The notes under the pieces: model-generated
What the model saw: the letters and a program-made list of their open reading frames with translations, nothing else
Database searches by the model: none
What the model was told of the DNA's origin: nothing
Made by a program: the position numbers and the translations under genes
Assembly (NCBI GenBank): GCA_947624765.1
Contig: CANQLS010000002.1
Location: forward strand, 1-29,135
DNA: 29,135 bases
From: an uncultured Clostridia bacterium
GTDB taxonomy: Bacteria > Bacillota > Clostridia > TANB77 > UBA1234
Reading direction: 5' to 3'
Shown: piece after piece, positions 13,613 to 21,385 of the stretch
Layout of the letters: every line of letters begins with the position of its first letter
Position numbering within the stretch: the first letter of the stretch is position 1

Positions 13613-13834
13613 TTATTTTTTCCTTTCTATTAATTTTAATATTAAATAAACTAAACCAATTAATAAGTATAATGGTATGCCAAATAAATCTAAAAGTACT
13701 CCTAATAAACTAAAAATAGTTATAAAAGGAAGCCACGCAATTCCTAATACTCTGTCAAGTGTATCTCCATTTAAAATCATGTCTTGAATAATAACATCCC
13801 ATATAAAATCTTTAAACATAAAATAAGTAATCAT
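13613..13834 (-). CDS. Small membrane protein (73 aa)
   Basis: Two hydrophobic helices: about residues 31-50 (IAWLPFITIFSLLGVLLDLF) and 52-69 (IPLYLLIGLVYLILKLI), ending ERKK. Ribosome site GGAGGAAAAATAAA. Probably an inner-membrane hairpin with both ends cytoplasmic. Function unknown; it is too early in the genome to be a typical holin. Confidence 0.7.
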   Translation of the reverse strand: MITYFMFKDFIWDVIIQDMILNGDTLDRVLGIAWLPFITIFSLLGVLLDLFGIPLYLLIGLVYLILKLIERKK

Positions 13835-13835
13835 T

Positions 13836-14036
13836 TTATTTTTCCTCCAACTCTTCTGTATTTAATAAATATTGACAAATTATAGTTTTAAAATTAATAT
13901 CTGTATTTTCAAATTCCCAATAAGGTATTTTTTGAGATACATTATTTTTTGAAACAAATAAATATTTTTCTTTATCTAAAAATTTATAGTTAATATCATA
14001 GTTTTTAAGAAAATCTATTATTTCATTTTTATTCAT
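13836..14036 (-). CDS. Unknown small protein (66 aa)
   Basis: MNKNEIIDFLKNYDINYKFL at the start, mixed strands, ends LNTEELEEK. The ATG overlaps the upstream stop by eight bases, with TTGGAGAGTAAAA as ribosome site inside the previous gene. Function unknown. Confidence 0.68.
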   Translation of the reverse strand: MNKNEIIDFLKNYDINYKFLDKEKYLFVSKNNVSQKIPYWEFENTDINFKTIICQYLLNTEELEEK

Positions 14037-14250
14037 TTTTACTCTCCAACTTTTCTATTTCAATATCAAAGAATAATTTATACATTAGTTTTTGAAAACA
14101 ATTTATTTTTTTAGTAATACCTATTGTTATATTTGCTATTTTTAAATAAGTTTTAATATCCTTAGGACTTACAGGTCTATCTATTTTTAACCAGGTTATT
14201 TCACTATTTAACCATTTGTCTTCATAAATATTTATACCATCATTATTCAT
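14029..14250 (-). CDS. Unknown small protein (73 aa)
   Basis: Contains WLNSEITWLKIDRPVSPKDI and ends IEIEKLESKNE. Last 35 bases are nearly identical to the end of the gene at 14243 (EIEKLEGKDE), a shared junction rather than overall homology. Ribosome site TTGGAGGGTAAAG lies in the upstream gene. Function unknown. Confidence 0.68.
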   Translation of the reverse strand: MNNDGINIYEDKWLNSEITWLKIDRPVSPKDIKTYLKIANITIGITKKINCFQKLMYKLFFDIEIEKLESKNE

Positions 14251-14425
14251 CTTTACCCTCCAACTTTTCTATTTCTTTTATAAATTCATCATCAATAGGC
14301 ATTATTTCAAATTGTATTAAATTTTCTATCCGCTTCCTTGTTTTCTTTCTTAATTCTTTTTCACTATTTGCTTTTATATAAAATATTGATTCACCAATAT
14401 TTTTAATTTTCACTTTAAATTTCAT
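14243..14425 (-). CDS. Unknown small basic protein (60 aa)
   Basis: Start ATG 14425 (MKFKVKIKNIGESIFYIKAN) with TTGGAGAATAAGG upstream; the longer frame begins inside the preceding gene without a better site. Strand-rich N terminus, then a helical part (SEKELRKKTRKRIENLIQFE). The N-terminal half resembles small phage proteins with a 'FKVxVxNxGxxxFxVxAxSExEA' ferredoxin-like pattern. Function unknown. Confidence 0.65.
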   Translation of the reverse strand: MKFKVKIKNIGESIFYIKANSEKELRKKTRKRIENLIQFEIMPIDDEFIKEIEKLEGKDE

Positions 14426-14675
14426 CCTTATTCTCCAACTTTTCATTTAATTTTCTTCCACAAAAAGGGCAATAATCTATATCAATAAATCTATAACCAT
14501 TTCCGTTATCAATCATTAAACCTGCCTTATCATCATTTTCATTTTTTAAAATAAACAAATCTAAATAATCTCTATAATTTTTAGGTTCTATATATCCTGC
14601 TGTTTTTTTAAATTCATTTGGTTTAATTGCTTTACCATGTATTTCTTTACCTATAAAACGACAATAATTACACAT
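14415..14675 (-). CDS. Zinc-ribbon phage protein (86 aa)
   Basis: An N-terminal CNYC and C-terminal YCPFCGRKL make two CxxC knuckles that can bind one zinc, a very common type of small phage protein often annotated as hypothetical. The segment between holds YRFIDIDY just before the second knuckle. Overlaps both neighbours by eight to eleven bases. Role unknown, possibly nucleic-acid or protein binding. Confidence 0.75.
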   Translation of the reverse strand: MCNYCRFIGKEIHGKAIKPNEFKKTAGYIEPKNYRDYLDLFILKNENDDKAGLMIDNGNGYRFIDIDYCPFCGRKLNEKLENKDEI

Positions 14676-15045
14676 TTCTATTCTCCATTTTTTCTTTTAA
14701 GTATTTTTGATTTTTAATAAGTTTGTTGACATGGTTGCTTATATATTTCTCTGTGCCAGTCATATTTAATATTCCTAAATTAATATCAATTTCTTCTATT
14801 TCTTCCCAATCATCATTTTCTTCTGGTAGAATTTCAATATTTATTTGTAACATTGTTGGCAAATAATTATATTTAAGTGTTCTTGTTAAGTTTGTAGATA
14901 AAAGAGTATTGTCAATTTCGTTTATATAATCTACTTTAATATCAAGCAATTTATAAATTTCATCATAAATTTTTATTCTTTTGGGAGCTTTACCATCTTC
15001 TATTAATTTAAATAATTCTAACATTGTTATTTCTTTATTTTTCAT
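14668..15045 (-). CDS. Conserved phage hypothetical protein (125 aa)
   Basis: Start ATG 15045 (MKNKEITMLELFKLIEDGKA) follows GGAGGCTAAA, so the seven residues in front are not included. The N terminus 'TMLELFKLIEDGKAPKRIKI' is typical of a phage family of unknown function found among small early genes. The C-terminal half is acidic then basic, ending KEKMENRNV. Located after a coiled-coil gene. Confidence 0.72.
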   Translation of the reverse strand: MKNKEITMLELFKLIEDGKAPKRIKIYDEIYKLLDIKVDYINEIDNTLLSTNLTRTLKYNYLPTMLQINIEILPEENDDWEEIEEIDINLGILNMTGTEKYISNHVNKLIKNQKYLKEKMENRNV

Positions 15046-15046
15046 T

Positions 15047-15271
15047 TTAGCCTCCAAATATATCAATCTGTTTATTATTAGATTTTAAGGAGCTATTTTC
15101 TTCTTCTAGCTCCTTAATTCTTTTTTTGTAATTCTCAATTATTTTATTTTTTTCTTTTAATAAACGATCAAGGTTTATATTATTTGATTTTAGCATAGTA
15201 TTTTCTGCTGCTAATTTATCATAATTTTCTAATTTTTTTGAATTTTCTATGCTTAAATATTCTCCTTTCAT
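15047..15271 (-). CDS. Coiled-coil protein (74 aa)
   Basis: Almost the whole protein is one coiled coil (LAAENTMLKSNNINLDRLLK then KNKIIENYKKRIKELEEENS), ending KQIDIFGG. Overlaps the methyltransferase stop by four bases. Role unknown; the position suggests a partner of the DNA-modification or replication genes. Confidence 0.7.
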   Translation of the reverse strand: MKGEYLSIENSKKLENYDKLAAENTMLKSNNINLDRLLKEKNKIIENYKKRIKELEEENSSLKSNNKQIDIFGG

Positions 15272-16092
15272 ATTGTCTCCTTATATTCGCTATCAAAAAT
15301 AGATTTTTGTATCATTATGTTTGATAACATTTTTTCTTTAGCTAATTTATAAAATTTTTTCTTTATTTCAAACCCGTAACAATTTCGATTTAATTCAGCA
15401 CATGCTCTTAATGTAGAACCGCTACCTGCAACAGGATCTATAACTACATCGCCTTCATCTGTAAATATTTCTATTAATTTTTTTAATAAAGATATAGGTT
15501 TTTGAGTAGGATGAATTTTAGGGTAATCGTTACTGCTTTCTTTTTTCCATTCAAACCAATTAAATATCATTTTGCTATTTCCAAATACATCTTTATTATT
15601 AAATTTAGGCAACTTATCTCGATATAAAACAACCGCATATTCTGTTGCACCAACTATTTTCATATTCGCTTTTAAAACTTGACTAGAATAATTTTTAATA
15701 AATACTAATGGATAATTTTTCATTAATCCATGCTTTTTGCCTTGTTCAATTACCATAGGTATTTCTTCAAATGCACAAAATATAATCATTGCAGGGGCAT
15801 TGCTTTTGCCATCATTGCTTAATTTTTTTGGCTCTTTTTTTAAATATCTAGTGCAAAAATCAAAAAAGTTATTTATTTTAAAATCTTTATCTGTATCAAA
15901 AAAACTTTTTCCGGCTAATTTGCTTTCGCCGTTTTTATTATCACCATCAATATACCATTGAGGATTGCTTGCATAGGCATTATTGCCTAAATTATATGGA
16001 ATATCAGCTATAATTAATTGTGCGTGAGGTATTCCATATCTTTTAGCATTTTCAAAATGATCATTGTATAGTTCTATTTTTAACTTGTTCAT
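15268..16092 (-). CDS. DNA (N4-cytosine/N6-adenine) methyltransferase, beta class
   Basis: SAM-dependent amino-methyltransferase of the N6_N4_Mtase family. Motif IV is IIADIPYNLGNNAY near residue 29 (DIPY in place of DPPY), a recognition region spans about 60-190, then HPTQKPISLLKKLIEIFTDE and motif I VIDPVAGSGSTLRACAELNR near residue 218. Catalytic motif before SAM motif marks the beta class. 274 residues is a normal size. No restriction partner is seen, so it acts alone, probably for protection or regulation. Ribosome site TTAGGAGAAAAT. Confidence 0.88.
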   Translation of the reverse strand: MNKLKIELYNDHFENAKRYGIPHAQLIIADIPYNLGNNAYASNPQWYIDGDNKNGESKLAGKSFFDTDKDFKINNFFDFCTRYLKKEPKKLSNDGKSNAPAMIIFCAFEEIPMVIEQGKKHGLMKNYPLVFIKNYSSQVLKANMKIVGATEYAVVLYRDKLPKFNNKDVFGNSKMIFNWFEWKKESSNDYPKIHPTQKPISLLKKLIEIFTDEGDVVIDPVAGSGSTLRACAELNRNCYGFEIKKKFYKLAKEKMLSNIMIQKSIFDSEYKETI

Positions 16093-16193
16093 ATTTTCTC
16101 CTAAAATATATTAAGCCCAACAGCCACAAAAACTCGGCTTATTAGAAAAAAGAAAGTTGGTATTTCAAGGGGTTGTGGTTTTTAAAATTAATT

Positions 16194-16616
16194 CTAAAAA
16201 GGTAAATCATCATCTGATATTACAATACTATCTCCAAATTCTTTAAAAGGATCTTCTTCAACTGGATGTTCAACTTGGTTAATAGTATCTTGAATAGTTT
16301 CTTCAGACTTTTTTATTTGATTTTTTGAAACTAAATATTTTATTTGATTGGCATAAAAAGTATAGCCATAAGTTTTTTTGCCCTGATATTCTGTAACTTT
16401 ATTTTTAATAATTCCTTTAATGAATACTTTATCTCCTTTAGATAAATATTTGATGTGAGTTTCTGCCATTTTATCAAAGCAAACAAAGTTAATGTATGTT
16501 GTATCATTTTCCTTATTTTTTACTGCCACTGGTATTACTAAATAAGGTTTATTTTCTTTGCTATATTCTAGTTTTAAATCTTTAGTTATATTTCCTATAA
16601 TCTCATATTCTTGCAT
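16194..16616 (-). CDS. ssb: Single-stranded DNA-binding protein
   Basis: OB-fold SSB of 140 residues: MQEYEIIGNITKDLKLEYSK at the start, a core with NKENDTTYINFVCFDKMAET and YLSKGDKVFIKGIIKNK, an acidic flexible tail, and the canonical protein-interaction tip DDDLPF. Start ATG 16616 has TAGGAGGAGAAAAT upstream; a TTG six codons earlier lies in the previous gene. Neighbours ERF, DUF1351 and SpoVG form a single-strand annealing recombination module. Confidence 0.9.
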   Translation of the reverse strand: MQEYEIIGNITKDLKLEYSKENKPYLVIPVAVKNKENDTTYINFVCFDKMAETHIKYLSKGDKVFIKGIIKNKVTEYQGKKTYGYTFYANQIKYLVSKNQIKKSEETIQDTINQVEHPVEEDPFKEFGDSIVISDDDLPF

Positions 16617-16627
16617 ATTTTCTCCTC

Positions 16628-16870
16628 CTAACAATCATAAGGATACTCTCTGTCTGAATTTGGTATTGGTCGATAATTTTCTTGAATATCAAATTCTAAA
16701 TTTCTTATTTCATCATCTTTACTATCAATAACATCTATTAATTCTTCTATTATTGAAATCATATTATCTTTTAAGCTCTTATTTTTGTCATATTTCAAAT
16801 GAGCTATTTTTAAAGCTGATTTTATAATTTTTTTATCAGCATTGTCTAATTTATTATTTTGTGTATTCAT
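16628..16870 (-). CDS. Unknown helical protein in recombination module (80 aa)
   Basis: Helical, with IISIIEELIDVIDSKDDEIRNLEF-like coiled region (residues about 42-66) and a tail RPIPNSDREYPYDC. Overlaps the SpoVG gene by 17 bases and its last codons carry the SSB ribosome site. Function unknown. Confidence 0.7.
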   Translation of the reverse strand: MNTQNNKLDNADKKIIKSALKIAHLKYDKNKSLKDNMISIIEELIDVIDSKDDEIRNLEFDIQENYRPIPNSDREYPYDC

Positions 16871-17105
16871 TTAAAATAGCTGTTTCTATAATTTCTCTTA
16901 CTTCATTATTAATCGGATGAACTATATCATAAAATTTGTTATCTCTTTTTTTGCTAGGCATAGCAACAAATAATTTCTCAGCCCCTTGAATTATTTTTAT
17001 ACCATGTATAGCAAGTTTGTTATCAATTTCTATATCTGCAAAGCCTCTTAATCTGCTTCCCTCTTTTGTTTCAATATTTTTGTTAATTGTTACTTTAATT
17101 TCCAT
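16854..17105 (-). CDS. spoVG: SpoVG-family DNA-binding protein
   Basis: 83 residues matching SpoVG: MEIKVTINKNIETKEGSRLR, GFADIEIDNKLAIHGIKIIQ, LFVAMPSKKRDNKFYDIVHP, then INNEVREIIETAILNEY. SpoVG is a site-specific nucleic-acid-binding regulator in Bacillota, and phage copies commonly occur in recombination modules. Overlaps both neighbours, so it is an integral part of the early operon. Confidence 0.9.
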   Translation of the reverse strand: MEIKVTINKNIETKEGSRLRGFADIEIDNKLAIHGIKIIQGAEKLFVAMPSKKRDNKFYDIVHPINNEVREIIETAILNEYTK

Positions 17106-17574
17106 TTAATTTCTCTCCTTTTTCCATTTCTTTAATTAAATTTTCTATTTCTATATCTTCCAAAGTTTGTATTCCTAAATTTTTAGCTTCTTGAACTAGC
17201 CCATCTATGAAGATTGACATTTCTTTACTATCATACTGGCTAGTTCCAATATAAAACATATAGCTTTTAAACGTGTTACCATTTTGTTTAAACGTTCCTT
17301 GTAATTCATAATATTTTGATATTCTATTCGGATCTACATTTGCAAGTAAGCAAACATATTCTCTTTGGCCATAATCTTTTAACATCTGCAAATATATCTC
17401 TTCTTTAGAAACTCTTAATACATTACCAATTTCAGTAATTAATTGCCAAGCATAATTATTGGCTTCTAAACTTCTTTTATTCCTATGTTTTTCTATTTTT
17501 ATATCCCAAATAGTTTTATCATCTAGTTTATATAAAAATTGTTTAATTTCTAATTTTGTTCCTGTATAAGTCAT
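17095..17574 (-). CDS. NinB-like phage recombination protein (tentative)
   Basis: 159 residues. 'RNKRSLEANNYAWQLITEIG' followed by 'VSKEEIYLQMLKDYGQREYV' and 'GTSQYDSKEMSIFIDGLVQE' matches a widespread Gram-positive phage family found next to ERF/RecT and SSB, distantly like lambda NinB (Orf), a recombination mediator that binds ssDNA and SSB. Assignment rests on the RSLxxNxYxW pattern and context. Precedes SpoVG with an 11-base overlap. Confidence 0.65.
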   Translation of the reverse strand: MTYTGTKLEIKQFLYKLDDKTIWDIKIEKHRNKRSLEANNYAWQLITEIGNVLRVSKEEIYLQMLKDYGQREYVCLLANVDPNRISKYYELQGTFKQNGNTFKSYMFYIGTSQYDSKEMSIFIDGLVQEAKNLGIQTLEDIEIENLIKEMEKGEKLNGN

Positions 17575-17619
17575 TGTAATTACCTAAATTATAGTTAATT
17601 TGATATAGAATATCATGGC

Positions 17620-18450
17620 CTACTCCACTTTTTCAAAATCTATATTATTGAGTTCTAAGAATTTTCTTAAAGCTTGCAATTTAGATAATGGAGCTTTTAT
17701 TCTTAGCGTGTATTCTTTAATAGGATCTATTTCTTCACCAGGAACTTCCTTTTGCAACATTTTTTCAATTTTTTCTTGATGATTATTTTGAATATTTTCT
17801 TGCGCTTTTTTCGTTTGTTCTTTTAACTCGTATAATCTCTTATTTTCAGCGATAACCTTACTCAAATCAAAAGTACTTAAATAATTATTTATCAATGATA
17901 CCTCATATTCGCTATTTAAATCCTTTATTGCTTTGATATCACTAGATATCTTAGTTAATTTGTCTGATATGTCTTTTTTTACACTCTCTAATTCATAAGT
18001 TTTATTTAAATATCTTTCATTAAAAACCATTTCAAATTTTAATAAATCTGTGAAATCATATTCTTCAACTAAATTATTGAATATTTTAACTATTTCCTCT
18101 TTTTTTGAGGATTTTATTTTATCTTCATAGTTTTTTACTTGAGCATCAACAAAATCCGCTGTTTCTTTTAATATTTTTTCTGTTTCTTTGGCGGTATTTT
18201 CAAATTTTTCAATAGGCTTGTTGAATTCCGCTACAATATTTTTTCTATAATCTGATATTTTTTTTACAATTTTATTAATGCTTGCTCTTTCTGTTTTTGC
18301 TTCCTCTAATTGATCGTTGCTAAACACTAATTTTGAATAATATTCTTTTAATTGTAATGCATATTCTTTTGCTTCAGAGATATTATCTTCAACAGTTGTT
18401 ATTCCGCTTATTTTTGCTTCTATCTCATTTTTTAAAATTGGTTTTTCCAT
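17620..18450 (-). CDS. DUF1351 protein
   Basis: 276 residues, long coiled coil over most of its length (YYSKLVFSNDQLEEAKTERA, ENTAKETEKILKETADFVDA), ending with a small domain TLRIKAPLSKLQALRKFLEL. This is the DUF1351 layout, a family that regularly precedes or follows ERF/RecT genes in Bacillota phages and is thought to assist recombination. The ATG shares a base with the ERF stop. Confidence 0.85.
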   Translation of the reverse strand: MEKPILKNEIEAKISGITTVEDNISEAKEYALQLKEYYSKLVFSNDQLEEAKTERASINKIVKKISDYRKNIVAEFNKPIEKFENTAKETEKILKETADFVDAQVKNYEDKIKSSKKEEIVKIFNNLVEEYDFTDLLKFEMVFNERYLNKTYELESVKKDISDKLTKISSDIKAIKDLNSEYEVSLINNYLSTFDLSKVIAENKRLYELKEQTKKAQENIQNNHQEKIEKMLQKEVPGEEIDPIKEYTLRIKAPLSKLQALRKFLELNNIDFEKVE

Positions 18451-19142
18451 TAAAATACCTCTTCCTTACTTTTACTTTTTTTCTTTTCTAATATCGCAAC
18501 TGCCTGTCTTAATTGTGGAATTGTCATTTCAACATTGCTTTTTACTTTAAAATATTTTAATAGTTCTTCGTAATCTGTTTCTGTTTCTGCAACCAAAGCA
18601 TCAATTTTTGGAATATACATGCTTTGTAAATCTTGAGTATCTTTTTGAGTTAATTTCAATTCCTTACTTTTATTATTGTCAGGATCATCGCCAGTGCTTA
18701 TTTTATAAGCTTTTAATAATGCATATTTATCTGCATAAGTCATTGCTTTACCAGGAGCTTTATCTTGACTATCCATACCATCTCCATAAGTTGTTATATC
18801 TATATACTCGTCTATTTTGTCTATATTAATAAATCTATAGACTGTTTTTATTCTAATTATAAAATTTTCAGTTTCGCCAAATTTATTTTGAAATGTAGCG
18901 CGTTCTTCTTTTATTATATTTCTTGAATATGGATAACTATAAATTCCTATTTCTTCTTCAACTGGTTTAACTGCATCCAAAACATCTTTTTCACTAACAG
19001 CTTTATATTCGCTTTTTGTTCCTTCACCTATTTTTAATTTTTTTGTAACACTTTGAATTTTACTAGTAGCTAAATTCATCTTTTGAAAAATATTTAATTT
19101 TGTGTAATCCTTATTTTCTTTTTTTATTTCTTCTTTGTTCAT
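18450..19142 (-). CDS. erf: ERF-family single-strand annealing protein
   Basis: Essential recombination function protein that anneals ssDNA. The ERF core is residues 15-150: IFQKMNLATSKIQSVTKKLK, YKAVSEKDVLDAVKPVEEEI, then IDITTYGDGMDSQDKAPGKA and MTYADKYALLKAYKISTGDD, the most conserved motif of the family. The 230-residue length is normal and the C terminus is a lysine-rich helix. Partners SSB, DUF1351 and NinB-like proteins are adjacent. Confidence 0.9.
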   Translation of the reverse strand: MNKEEIKKENKDYTKLNIFQKMNLATSKIQSVTKKLKIGEGTKSEYKAVSEKDVLDAVKPVEEEIGIYSYPYSRNIIKEERATFQNKFGETENFIIRIKTVYRFINIDKIDEYIDITTYGDGMDSQDKAPGKAMTYADKYALLKAYKISTGDDPDNNKSKELKLTQKDTQDLQSMYIPKIDALVAETETDYEELLKYFKVKSNVEMTIPQLRQAVAILEKKKSKSKEEVF

Positions 19143-19168
19143 ACTTTAACCTTTCAAATCGCATTTAC

Positions 19169-19190
19169 CAAAATTGACGAGGCAATTTTG
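19169..19190. repeat. 8-bp hairpin just after the lectin-like gene
   Basis: CAAAATTG (19169-19176) and CAATTTTG (19183-19190) around a six-base loop, three bases after the TAG of the lectin-like gene. There is no U-run, so it is not a good terminator. A hairpin or cruciform at this distance after the variable-region stop codon is a known cis element of diversity-generating retroelements such as the one in phage BPP-1. Confidence 0.6.
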
Positions 19191-19193
19191 AAA

Positions 19194-19814
19194 CTAATCC
19201 AGTGTTTCAGTTGACAGTGTAATTACTGGACGCACACCAAAAGCGCTATAAACCCAACCGCTGTCGAGGCCGCCATCATCACGCACATAGAACACATCAG
19301 CATATTCTCCATTTTTTAATTCGTTCATATCATTATAAGGTGTCATTGTCCAAAAGCCATATCTTGATCTATCTGTTTTTCTATGCTCATCATCTAAGCT
19401 TTCTACTTCTTCTTTGGTAAGTAATCTTACGTCACCTACTAAATTTACATCTTTTAATTTATCTTCTTTCCAAGCACCATTTAAAACTTTATAAATGTAA
19501 CTATCTTCATATTTATTGTTTCTAACATCAGAGTTGTATCTAACGTCACAATCGCTATCTAAATACCATTTATCAATAAAGTATTTTTTCATGTCTTCTT
19601 TACTTATTAAGTCCTTCATGCATACTGTTAATTCTTTTGTTTCTTCGTTATAATCTAATACAAAGTATAAATCCCCTCCGATTGTAATTTCTTCTAATTT
19701 TTTGTAACATTTTTTATTATTTGTACATCCTAAATCTTTTCTTAAAAGTTTTAAAAAACTTTCTTTATCTTCCTCATTCAATTCAACATAATTATTTAAT
19801 AAATTCTTTGCCAT
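19194..19814 (-). CDS. DUF6273/C-type-lectin-like protein with candidate DGR variable region
   Basis: 206 residues. The C-terminal half has the lectin-like pattern RYGFWTMTPYNDMNELKNGE, YADVFYVRDDGGLDSGWVYS, AFGVRPVITL. Residues about 171-206 are encoded by DNA visibly richer in G and C than anything around it, with many codons ending in C or T (GGC, CTC, GAC, AGC, TTC, GGT, TAT), as expected when AAY template codons are mutagenised by a retroelement. A hairpin follows the stop. No reverse transcriptase or template repeat lies in the window. It is unusual among replication genes. A host-derived moron is an alternative. Confidence 0.7.
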   Translation of the reverse strand: MAKNLLNNYVELNEEDKESFLKLLRKDLGCTNNKKCYKKLEEITIGGDLYFVLDYNEETKELTVCMKDLISKEDMKKYFIDKWYLDSDCDVRYNSDVRNNKYEDSYIYKVLNGAWKEDKLKDVNLVGDVRLLTKEEVESLDDEHRKTDRSRYGFWTMTPYNDMNELKNGEYADVFYVRDDGGLDSGWVYSAFGVRPVITLSTETLD

Positions 19815-19832
19815 TTTTTTATTTCCTTCCTT

Positions 19833-20267
19833 TTACTTATTTTTCTCTTTTAATTCTTTTTTAACTGCTATCTTAGTAGCTCCTCTTTTTATTCCCATTT
19901 TATTTTTTGATTTTGTTTTATCAGGTTTAAGTTTTACTTTTAAATATCTATCACTTTTTAAATTTTGGTTTTGTTTAAAAAGCTTATCATTAAGTTCATA
20001 AAACTCTTTATTTTCCATTTCTAAATGTTCATTAGATAATTTCAAATCTTGATTTTCCTTTTTTAGCTCTTGAATTGTTCTACTTTGAGTTTTTACTTGA
20101 ATGTTTAAAAATTCTATTTCTCCGATTTTATTTTCGATGCTTGAATTTAAATGACTTACTTCTATATTTAAATCAGTAGCTTCTTCACACTTTTTAGCAA
20201 AATCTTTTTTTAAACTATCATAACTTTCATTTAATTTGTCATATTTTTTCTTCCAACCAAATATCAT
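19833..20267 (-). CDS. Coiled-coil protein with basic tail (144 aa)
   Basis: A long coiled coil (residues about 5-105, with VSHLNSSIENKIGEIEFLNI and IQELKKENQDLKLSNEHLEM) and a strongly basic C terminus (KLKPDKTKSKNKMGIKRGAT). Could bind DNA through the tail. Overlaps the upstream membrane-protein gene by four bases. No family recognised. Confidence 0.7.
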   Translation of the reverse strand: MIFGWKKKYDKLNESYDSLKKDFAKKCEEATDLNIEVSHLNSSIENKIGEIEFLNIQVKTQSRTIQELKKENQDLKLSNEHLEMENKEFYELNDKLFKQNQNLKSDRYLKVKLKPDKTKSKNKMGIKRGATKIAVKKELKEKNK

Positions 20268-20482
20268 TTATTAGGTACCAAAGAGTACTGATTAACTTTA
20301 ATCCACTCTTTTCCTTTCTTGCAAATTAATTCATCATGATCTGATATTTTACATTTAGAACTTGTACCAAAATTATTATTTAAATCATAATACTCAAACT
20401 TGTTTTTGTTATTACTAAGTATTATTACGACTAATGTAATTGCAACCATTACCCCAATTACTTCAATAATTGCTTTTTTCAT
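20264..20482 (-). CDS. Small membrane-anchored protein (72 aa)
   Basis: MKKAIIEVIGVMVAITLVVI gives a basic N terminus and one membrane helix (residues 4-23); the rest (YYDLNNNFGTSSKCKISDHD then ELICKKGKEWIKVNQYSLVP) is a short outside domain with two cysteines. Could be lipoprotein-like but has no lipobox. Function unknown. Confidence 0.7.
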   Translation of the reverse strand: MKKAIIEVIGVMVAITLVVIILSNNKNKFEYYDLNNNFGTSSKCKISDHDELICKKGKEWIKVNQYSLVPNK

Positions 20483-20484
20483 TT

Positions 20485-21327
20485 TTATTCCTTTTCTTTG
20501 TTCTCTTCGTTTAGCAATGTTTTTAATTCATTTATTTCTTCTGGAGAAGCTTCTTTTTTGGAGATATTTTCCCATTGTTTTAATTTTTTGCTTTGCTCTA
20601 AAGTTTTATTAACTGTAGTCTTGCTCTCTTGAAAGTTTTTTTCTCTTTCCTCTGCTTCTGCTACTGTTTTAATATTTTCTTTTTTATAAGCATACAATAT
20701 TCTAGAAATATATCTAACATTAAAGGCTCTTGCTAGCTCTGATTGTTTGATAGCATATCTTGTAAGTTCATTATCTTCCCAAGTATTTATAACTTCTATT
20801 TCGGTCCCTCCTAAAGGTCGGCCAAATATTTTTTCTGTAAATTCAAGCAAAGTTACGTCCTCGTTTTTAACGTCCTCGATTTCTTTGCTAGTTGTTGTTG
20901 TTTCTTCTTCTTTATTTTCTTCTTCTACTACAGATATACTATTCTTATCTATACTAATCTTATCTATACTATGTATACATTTTGTATCCAAAGTGTATAC
21001 ATTGTCTTTTCCTAAACTTAAATTGCTTTTTTCTTCTTGATAAATGGTTGGTTTTAATCTATCATTTTGAAGATAATTATTTAATCGCCAATGCTTTATA
21101 ACTATTACTCCGCTTTCAAAAGGAATAATAAATTGTTTGGCTATTAGTATTTTTAAATCATCTTCTTTTAATCCAGTAAAGACTAGTATTTTCTTCCAAT
21201 TATCGATAAATCCATCATCATCAGCTCTCATACCTAAATCGTAATATAATAATCTTGCACTTACTGGCATCTCCAAAAACTTATCAGTATCAACGACGTT
21301 TAAACTAAACATCCTTTTTTGAGCCAT
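20485..21327 (-). CDS. Replication initiator, DnaD/replisome-organiser type
   Basis: Initiates phage DNA replication and loads helicase. Residues 1-100 are the phage replisome-organiser winged-helix domain (MAQKRMFSLNVVDTDKFLEM, PVSARLLYYDLGMRADDDGF, VIVIKHWRLNNYLQNDRLKP). An acidic, low-complexity linker (about 105-155) is followed by a DnaD-like C-terminal domain (FGRPLGGTEIEVINTWEDNE, YISRILYAYKKENIKTVAEA). The linker DNA carries a 15-bp iteron array, a probable origin, as in lambda O-type genes. Ribosome site AAAAGGTAAC. Confidence 0.88.
   Translation of the reverse strand: MAQKRMFSLNVVDTDKFLEMPVSARLLYYDLGMRADDDGFIDNWKKILVFTGLKEDDLKILIAKQFIIPFESGVIVIKHWRLNNYLQNDRLKPTIYQEEKSNLSLGKDNVYTLDTKCIHSIDKISIDKNSISVVEEENKEEETTTTSKEIEDVKNEDVTLLEFTEKIFGRPLGGTEIEVINTWEDNELTRYAIKQSELARAFNVRYISRILYAYKKENIKTVAEAEEREKNFQESKTTVNKTLEQSKKLKQWENISKKEASPEEINELKTLLNEENKEKE
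20929..21007. other. Candidate replication origin: 15-bp iterons in initiator gene
   Basis: CTTATCTATACTAAT (20944-20958) and CTTATCTATACTATG (20959-20973) are adjacent 15-bp repeats. A third, weaker copy ending ATATACTATT lies at 20929-20943. Next to them are GTATAC palindromes (around 20973-20978 and 20995-21000). They lie in DNA coding for the disordered linker of the initiator, which is free to carry binding sites. Confidence 0.55.
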
Positions 21328-21385
21328 AATACGTTACCTTTTCCATTTTTTGATATACTTCCTTTCAATTTTCAGTTATTTGTGG

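Noticed and set aside
16093..16193. Gap between the methyltransferase and ssb with CCACAA/TTGTGG and TAAGCC/GGCTTA pairings
   Set aside because: Loops are long and there is no U-run, promoter or frame; not enough to call an RNA element.
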